Under the pieces are notes generated by a model. The model was not told where the DNA came from. It made no database searches and worked only from the letters and a program-made list of their open reading frames with translations. From contig NC_030819.1 in assembly GCF_001704415.2 (NCBI RefSeq), positions 38,310,575-38,374,574 on the forward strand: a stretch of DNA of 64,000 bases, given 5' to 3'. This document shows positions 57,180 through 64,000 of this stretch, piece by piece. The first letter of the stretch is position 1, and each line of letters opens with the position of its first letter. The DNA comes from Capra hircus (taxonomy: Eukaryota > Chordata > Mammalia > Artiodactyla > Bovidae). The position numbers and the translations under genes were made by a program.

Positions 57180-58905
57180 GTATAACAGATCTCTAGAGCG
57201 TTCTCATCTTGCATAAGTGAATTCTAACCCATTGAACAACAGTGTACTATCTCCCTTTCTTCCAGCCAGCCCTTGACAATCACCATTCTACTTTCTGTTT
57301 CTGAGAGTTTGATACCTGCCTCATATAAATGAAGTCGTGTAATATTTGTCTTTCTGAGATTTGCTAATTTCACTTAGTATAATATCTTTCCATTTCATCC
57401 ACATTGTAGCATATGTCAGAATTTCCTTCTTTTTTAAGGAAGAAAAATATACCATTGGGCATATTTTTTTTCTTCTCTATCTATTCATTCATTAATGAAC
57501 ATTTAGGTTGCTTCTAAACCCTGGTTGCAGTGAATATGGTTTTGCAAATATCTCTTTGAGATCCTGTTTTCAATTCTTTTGGGTATATATCCAGACATAG
57601 GAGTGCTAGATCATATGGTGACTCTATTTTTAGTGTTTTTAGTAACTTCCATATGTTTTCCGCAGAGTCTGCATTGTTTTATAATCCCACAACAATATGC
57701 AAGGGTTCCAATTTCTCCACATCCTTGTCAACCCTTGGTATTTTCTGGTTTTTGGAGAGTGGCCACCCTGACAGATGTGAGGTGATATCTCATTCTGGTC
57801 TGACTTGGATTTCCCTGATAATAAGTGATGCTGAATATATTTTCATATGCTTATTGGCCATTTGTGTATCTTCTTTGGATAAATGTTTATTCAGGTTTTT
57901 CGCTCACTTTTTAATTGGGTTATTTGTTTCTACTATTGATTGCAGTTGTTCTTTACACATTCTAGATATTAACCCCTTATCCAGTATATGATATGCAAAT
58001 ATTTTCTCCCATTTTGTAGGTTGCCTATTCATTTTGTTGATTGTTTCTTTTTTTGAGCAGAAGTTTTTAAGTTTGATACAGTCTCATTTGTCTGTATATT
58101 TGTTGTCTGCACATTTGGTGGCATATCCAAGAAATCATTGCCCATTCTCACATCATGAAGATTTTCTCCAGTGTTTTTTCTAGGAGTTTATAATTTTGGA
58201 TACTACATTTAGGTCTTTCTTTAATCATTTTCAGTTAATTTTTTATATAGTGCAAGATAAGAGTCCATTGCATGTGGAGATCCAGTTTTCTCAATGCCAC
58301 TCACCATTGTATAGCCCTGGTACCCTTATGGAAGAGTATTTAACCTTACACTCTAGAATTTATTTCTGGGTTTTCTGTTCTGTTGGTCCATCTTTATGCC
58401 AGTACCATACTGTTTTGATTACTGTAGCCTTGTAATATGTTTTGAAATGAAGACTTGTGAAGCCTCCAGGTTTGTTCTCTCTCAAGATTGTCTTGGATAT
58501 TCCCAATGTTTTGAGATTTTGAATTTTTTATTTTTTCCTATTTCTGAAGAAAATGCCTTTGGTAAGTGGTAACCATAGGCATCCTTGCCTTTTTTCACCA
58601 TAAGTATAATGTTAGCATCATATGTGACCTTCATTATATTGAAGCAATATCCTTCTACTAGTTGATTGAGTGTTTATCATGAGAATGGAGAATTTTATCA
58701 AATGCTTTTTCTGCAACAATTGAGATGATCATGTGATTTTTTTCCCCTACATTCTGTTAATGTGTTGTATCACATTGATTGGTTTTCACACTGAATCATT
58801 CTTGCACCCTAAGGATAAATACACTTGGTCATGGTGATAATCATTTTAATATGCTGTTAAATTTAATTCCAGCATTGTTAGAGCATTTTTGCATCAGTAT
58901 ATAAG
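57180..58905 (-). mobile_element. L1 LINE, antisense, about 1.7 kb
   Basis: Long complement of L1 ORF2: 'gacaatcaccattctacttt', 'ttcaattcttttgggtatat', 'gtgaggtgatatctcattct', 'ttaaccccttatccagtata', 'gttaatgtgttgtatcacat' and 'ggataaatacacttggtcat'. Open frames within it are antisense to ORF2 and not genes. Confidence 0.88.
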
Positions 58906-59935
58906 TTTGTAGGGCTTTTTTGGTCTTGTGGTTGTTTTTTTCGTTTTGTTGCTGTATCTTTGTTTGCAGCAGTCAAGTGATTTTTAATGCAAGAGAAAAC
59001 ATACTTCAGCCCATGACAATATCAAGTTATTATAAGAGTAATAAATGAAGTTTATAATCTGACCCTAAAATATCAAAAAGAAGTTAAACTGTGTTCAGTT
59101 GCCTCTTTAAGAAGGCAGGAAAATACACTATTGCCTCTAACAATAATAGTTAACTTTTTTAAGGATCAGCATTTAAGGATTTGTCAATGACCTGAAAAGG
59201 TCTTTTTAATGTTAGTTTAATAAAATATCTCTGCTTTTCAACGCCATAGAAGTTGAAGTCCACTACATCACAACTATTCTACACTAAAGAATGCTACAGA
59301 AACTAAACTTACAGTGTGTTGTTTTAAGCCTAATTTACATAAGATTAAGAAAGCTACAGATCTCAACACATCATCTTTCATTGTAGAAACATTCACAGTT
59401 CCTAAAACAGTGTAGAGCATAGGCAAATTTGTCCAAGAAAACCTACTTATTTGATCCCTGTCCCTTTGGAGCTAAGAGTGATTTTATATACTTGTTTAGA
59501 AAGCATTAAATAGAAATTACCCGTTAGTACTTCCGTCCAAAACTGCAAAATCAATTTTGGAATACAAAGAGAAAGAAATTTTTCTTGGCTTCTGAAATGA
59601 ATTCTTTTTTTCCCTCTTCATTTAATATTTGTTTTGCTAATTCTTCTGTGTCTCTGTTGATGGTGTTTACTGTTCAGTTGCTAATGTAGTTTTGGGTCTT
59701 TAAAGCTTTTAACCTTTCATCTTTGGTAATTCAAGTGGCTTTAAGAAATCCCTTTCACTTTCCTCATGTCCAAAAATTGATCTTCAATCAAATTCTCTTT
59801 CAAATGGCCCAAACACTTTATTACCTGTGGTGTACTCAGAATCAGAGGGGCCTTTCTGAACTGCCTACTTAATGATTATAACATGCTGGTTAGTCTTATT
59901 TTTTCTTTTCTTCTTTTTCTTCTGGCTAGTGTTTG

Positions 59936-60004
59936 CTTCTTTCCTCCCTTCCTCCCTCCTTCCCTCTCTCTCCCTCTCTCTTTCTTTCTTCTCCTTCCCC
60001 TTCT
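59936..60004 (+). repeat. 69-bp uninterrupted pyrimidine tract
   Basis: Only C and T from 'cttctttcctcccttcctcc' to 'tccttccccttct'. It is partly mirror-like in CCTT/CTCT units. Long polypyrimidine runs can form triplex structures. Confidence 0.95.
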
Positions 60005-60926
60005 GTTTGAGTGTTAGGAATAAGAGGGGCAGAGAATGCTGAATGGATACTGAATGTGTGATAGTCATTGGAAAAAGGCAGATCTCCTTAAGTCAAATGC
60101 TTTGTTTTTTCTTCGGTTTATTGCTTTTTAAAGAATTCATTCACAGTTAATTTTGAAAACTTGAAATGCTTGGGTTTTTCAAATGGTTATGCACATTTCT
60201 GAATCACCAAAGTAATCTTTGCTACAAATTGTGATAGAAATTTTAACTGTGAAGTTATTTCCCGTCATGGCAAACAACTTAATTGAGAAGCTTGATTATC
60301 CCCTCGGCCTTCAAAAAATCCCAGTGTACCAAGAGATTGAATCCAATTTAAATTCCTTTGTAGAATAAATTCTTCGGTGATGTAATAATATCATCCCATT
60401 TCCACTGATATAGAAAGTGTGGAAACATTTTTTTTTTTACCATGACTCCCCTTTAAAAAGAAAATCCTTTTTTCAAAATTTTGCAGCCCATTTGCTCAAA
60501 TATAGAATCCTTGGGTGTTTCTTTGGGGTTTTAATTATATCAATCTTTTTATAAAAGGATTTTGAGGTAGAGCCTAGCACATTCCATTCACGCACTGCAG
60601 TGATTAATTCCTATTGCTGCTCAGTCACTTGTTACTTTATTTTTAGGGGCAAATTTATAGCAAGTCCTGGATCACATGTACAATGGTATTTGAAGTATCT
60701 GCAGCTGCTTACATAGCAGAAGTTCCAGGCTACATTCCTGTTGTGAATCATAGGTTTGTGAGGATGGTACCAGTAGCAAGAAAAAGAATTAGCCTTATGG
60801 AAGTGTATACACACTTACATGTACATACACAACTCTCCAGAGGATCCCTGTTATGCAAAATTAAGAGCTTCCTTTAAGTGTCTTATCAGGAAGATGTCAC
60901 CTCCAAAGAATGCCATTTACATCTAA

Positions 60927-60965
60927 TCAAGTATATTCTTGAGTCAAGTATATTCTTGAGTCAAG
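60927..60965 (+). repeat. 17-bp tandem repeat, 2.3 copies
   Basis: 'tcaagtatattcttgag' at 60927-60943 and 60944-60960 is exact, followed by a third partial 'tcaag'. The unit itself has complementary ends ('tcaag...cttga'). Confidence 0.95.
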
Positions 60966-61284
60966 AATCCTTGATACTCCAGAATACATACATACCTATG
61001 TTTTGGTATCACAAAGAAATATGTCTGCATGTGTAGGTATGTCATATAGATGACCCAATCAATTCTTCCCAATTTTCGAATTCTATGGTACCTTATTCTT
61101 TAGCATATTTCATCATGGAACTGCCACTGGGTAATCTGTATTGAAGACGTCCCAGAAGGTGTTGCTGCCTGTCATATGGTAATAGGAGACTTATCAAGAC
61201 CTTTTTGTCCAATTACCATAACCTGTTTACATTCATATGGGCTGATCTCACACAGAAATCACCGCAGGTCACAGTGTTCATAAT

Positions 61285-61445
61285 GAAAGGTAAGTCTTCA
61301 GACCCTGCACTTGGATTTTGGCTCTGTTGTGTTCTAGCTGGGTAGACTTGGCAAGTGCCTTCATCTCTCTAAGCCTCAGTCTTGTCTTCTGCCTACCCCA
61401 CTGGGGTGCTGTGTGAATGAAATGGGATAATGTACATAAAAATGG
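61285..61445 (+). mobile_element. MIR SINE
   Basis: Sense MIR words: 'cttggattttggctctgttg', 'ctgggtagacttggcaagtg', 'tcatctctctaagcctcagt', 'gctgtgtgaatgaaatggga'. Ancient and non-coding. Confidence 0.7.
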
Positions 61446-61854
61446 TCATGACAGTTTGGGCTCTTCATAAACAAGATGCACACAAGCTATTTTTGTTATC
61501 CTGAAGAAGTAGGAAAGAGGGCCTGTGCTTAGGTGGTGCTCTCCATGGCTTTGAGAGGAGAGGAAGGCCACCATAGGGACAGGTGCACTCTGGAAATGAA
61601 CATGTGTCTCTTCAAGTAGTCTCCAGAAGAACACTTAAAATTTCTTGGTGATGGTATGATCTTTGAGGTTGGAGACTTCATAAGCAAAAAATGGGCTTTA
61701 TCCCAAGGGAAAATGGAAAATTATCTCAAATGGAGGCTAGCTAAAATAAGGAAGAAAGTACTTTTCTAGACTTACTTGAGGCAGACTTCATGCCATCTAA
61801 ATTCACAAGTTATGTAGGGAAAAGTTTATGCCCTCAAACAAAAATTATTCCATT
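61446..61854. other. Unannotated stretch
   Basis: Nothing recognised. Confidence 0.4.
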
Positions 61855-61874
61855 TTTATTATTAAATTATTTAT

Positions 61875-62038
61875 TGTTGCTGCTGCTGCTGCTGCTAAGT
61901 CGCTTCAGTCGAGTCTGACTCTGTGCGACCCCAGAGACGGCAGCCCACCAGGCTCCCCGATCCCTGGGATTCTCCAGGCAAGAACATTGAAGTGGGTTGC
62001 CATTTCCTTCTCCAATGCATGAAAGTGAAAAGTGAAAT
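61875..62038 (-). mobile_element. Bov-A2 SINE, truncated to one monomer plus linker
   Basis: The complement (CTG)n start at 61879-61897 leads through 'gtctgactctgtgcgacccc' and 'gcaagaacattgaagtgggt', and ends in the linker 'gcatgaaagtgaaaagtgaa'. The second monomer is missing. The AT-rich word 'tttattattaaattatt' lies on both sides. Confidence 0.9.
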
Positions 62039-62069
62039 ATTTATTATTTATTTATATTTATTATTAAAT

Positions 62070-62527
62070 TATTACAAAATTATTACTCAAAATACAATTC
62101 TTCGGTTGAGTTTGATGAAAGGGAAGGCTCACAGGAGAGAAACTCCTATGCTAGGCTAAGCATTTATCCTAGTTGAGAAAGGATTATGGGAAAGAGTAAT
62201 CATAAAAAATACCATGAGCAAAGCAACATGTGGGAAAGGAAAAAGAAAGAAGCAGAATGATATAAGAAAAGCGACATGATTAGAGAATGCCAAAAAAAAA
62301 ATTCTTTTTCTTTTCTTTTTTTTTTATTGGGCTCAGAATTCAATAAGAATTTGACTCTTGCTCATAAGAAAGGGACCAAAGGAATAGGGATGAATTAGAA
62401 ATATCCAAAGACTAAAAGAGCATACTTTGGGATAGATTTCAATAGATACAGTTGAGGCAATGGAAAAGGATTCAGTCAATCCAAGGCTACATCTTAACTG
62501 TTACTGTCATAAACCTCTGTATAGATA
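62070..62527. other. Unannotated stretch
   Basis: No gene was recognised. A long T-rich run lies at 62300-62327. Confidence 0.4.
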
Positions 62528-62533
62528 CTTGAT

Positions 62534-63107
62534 TCAGTTCAGTTCAGTTGCTCAGTCATGTCCGACTCTGCAACCCCCTGAATTGCAGCACGCCAGGCCT
62601 CCCTGTCCATCAGCAACTCCTGGAGTTCACTCAGACTCACATCCATCGAGTCAGTGATACCATCCAGCCATCTCATCTTCTGTCGTCCCCTTCTCCTCCT
62701 GCCCCAAATCCCTCCCAGCATCAGAGTCTTTTCCAATGAGTCAGCTCTTCACATGAGGTGGCCAAAATACTGGAGCTTCAGCTTTAGCATCATTTCTTCC
62801 AAAGAAATCCCAGGGTTGATCTCCTTCAGAATGGACTGGTTGGATCTCCTTGCAGTCCAAGGGACCCTCAAGAGTCTTCTCCAACACCACAGTTCAAAAG
62901 CATCAATTCTTCGGCGCTCAGCCTTCTTTACAGTCCAACTCTCACATCCATACATGACCACTGGAAAAACCATAGCCTTGACTAGACGGACCTTAGTCGG
63001 CAAAGTAATGTCTCTGCTTTAATATACTATCTAGGTTGGTCATAACTTTTCTTCCAAGGAGTAAGCGTCTTTTAATTTCATTGCTTCAGTCACCATCTGC
63101 AGTGATT
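62534..63107 (-). mobile_element. BovB LINE 3' part, about 0.57 kb
   Basis: Complement tail 'cagttcagttcagttgctca' through the C-terminal part to 'accatctgcagtgatt', short of the RT catalytic box. 'ttgatt' at both edges may be a short target duplication. Confidence 0.94.
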
Positions 63108-63111
63108 GATT

Positions 63112-63555
63112 AACTCTGTTATATTTTGGGTGCACTTGGTGTATTATTTTCTTCTAAATGAACACTCATTTTGAAACCCCTCAAATTATCACAGGTGAAT
63201 TAAAAAGCAAAAGATGCAATATTTAGGCATCAGAATACACAAGCACTATGTTCCCTAGAAACCAGGGGAAAAGATAAAGCAGAGATTTAAAATATGCAGA
63301 AAACACTGGACGTTTATTCACCACTTGTCTGAACACCCAGGTTCATCCAAACAGGATGCCTCATTAAAGAGAATCATAAGACATTTTTTTATGGTAGAAA
63401 AGTAATATTCTAAAGAAAAATTCACAGAGAATAAGTGAAAAAAATAAAATATTATAGGCTAACAGAGTGATATAATTTTTATTGCTTGGTGAACAGAATT
63501 TAAGAAATGAGATCTCATTAAAATAAGAACCCATGTTGAGGGTAAAAGCTAGGGT
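63112..63555. other. Unannotated AT-rich stretch
   Basis: Nothing recognised. Confidence 0.4.
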
Positions 63556-63566
63556 ATATAATATCT

Positions 63567-63688
63567 TTGTTGTTGTTCAGTCACCAAGTCATGTTCAGCT
63601 CTTTGTGACCCTATGGACTGTAGCCCACCAGACTCCTCTCTCCACGGAATTTCCCAGGCAAGAATACTGGTTGCCATTCCCTGCTCCA
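63567..63688 (-). mobile_element. Bov-A monomer SINE
   Basis: Complement of one BovB-derived monomer with a (TTG)n edge: 'tgttgttgttcagtcaccaa', 'ggactgtagcccaccagact', 'cccaggcaagaatactggtt'. 'atataatatct' (63556-63566) and 'atataatgtct' (63689-63699) are an 11-bp target duplication with one mismatch. Confidence 0.9.
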
Positions 63689-63699
63689 ATATAATGTCT

Positions 63700-64000
63700 A
63701 CCTCTCTCAATCCTAAGAAGTAGTTTTCATTGCCAGCCAGTCTCAAGAAGTTTGGGGATTTTATGCTTTCTTGTCAGGCCAAGAAGCCTACATCAATTTC
63801 AGGGCCAGTTCAGTGTTTTTTGCAATAGATTGGTCTATGAGAGTTTAAGTCCATTTCATAAAACAATGGATTTGCATGAAGATTTGTTTCTTTTGAGACA
63901 AGAATCACCCAGTCCTGGACCATTGCACTAACTACAGTTGTCACACCAATGTCATTGTGTTGATACTTTTTCCTCCCAGAGGCACAATAATCCTTTTCCA
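63700..64000. other. Unannotated end of window
   Basis: Nothing recognised up to the window edge. Confidence 0.4.

Larger units (their letters stand above)
58906..61284. other. Longest repeat-poor stretch in the window
   Basis: Over 2.3 kb show no repeat that I recognise except a pyrimidine tract (59936-60004) and a 17-bp tandem (60927-60960). Open frames are short and I see no exon. It may be unique intergenic, intronic or regulatory DNA. Confidence 0.4.

Noticed and set aside
57579..58435. Membrane-protein-like open frames
   Set aside because: They are antisense to L1 ORF2, whose complement gives hydrophobic translations.

Overview
This window is non-coding DNA from a ruminant mammal. Most of it is transposable elements. 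The diagnosis rests on BovB, an RTE-clade LINE whose copies end in a (TGAAC)n pentamer tail, together with its dependent SINEs: Bov-tA (tRNA-like head plus BovB-derived tail), the Bov-A2 dimer and CHR-type tRNA SINEs. A bovine-type young L1 3' end and older mammalian L1, L2, MIR and MLT1-type LTR relics are also present. I cannot tell cattle from sheep, goat, buffalo or deer. No host protein-coding exon, functional tRNA, rRNA or other RNA gene could be recognised. Nearly every long open frame is a sense or antisense shadow of BovB or L1, and many nominal starts are GTG or TTG, which are not credible in a mammal.

Layout. 1-5754 holds an L1 3' UTR, then one long antisense L1 split by two BovB insertions and two Bov-tA SINEs. 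One of the BovB copies has an internal 5' inversion and carries a nested Bov-A2. 5755-8600 holds a Bov-tA with a perfect 13-bp target duplication and an MLT1-type LTR split by another Bov-tA. 8604-16650 has three plus-strand BovB copies (about 0.9, 1.5 and 2.2 kb), SINEs and an old L1 tail. 16650-21900 is mostly repeat-poor, with a local 79-bp duplication beside a tiny L1 tail. 21921-23296 is a 5'-truncated young L1. 23628-26356 has a BovB, a Bov-A2, a MIR and a CHR SINE. 26558-29810 is an almost full-length BovB with a broken endonuclease part and a 426-codon uninterrupted reverse-transcriptase part. 30881-32791 is a large opposite-strand BovB, itself split by a small BovB. 33-48 kb alternates SINEs, BovB 3' ends, MIR/L2 relics and unannotated DNA, and contains a 66-bp alternating purine-pyrimidine tract at 42.5 kb. 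48.7-50.4 kb is repeat-poor. 50381-52161 is another large BovB. 52.3-53.1 kb is an MLT1-type LTR split by a SINE that itself carries an unidentified 138-bp insert. 55.2-58.9 kb holds two old antisense L1 blocks. 58.9-61.3 kb is the longest stretch where I see no repeat. 61.8-63.7 kb has late SINEs and a BovB.

How the parts relate. BovB copies supply the 3' tail that Bov-tA and Bov-A2 share, so these SINEs are read as having been mobilised by BovB enzymes. All BovB copies here are disrupted and presumably inactive. By my boundaries about 18 BovB pieces cover roughly 18 kb, over a quarter of the window. Nesting gives a relative age order: L1/MIR/L2/MLT1 hosts, then BovB, then Bov-tA and Bov-A2. 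I found no convincing new biological system. The most notable items are insertion-mechanism footprints, local duplications, structure-prone tracts and one small unidentified insert.
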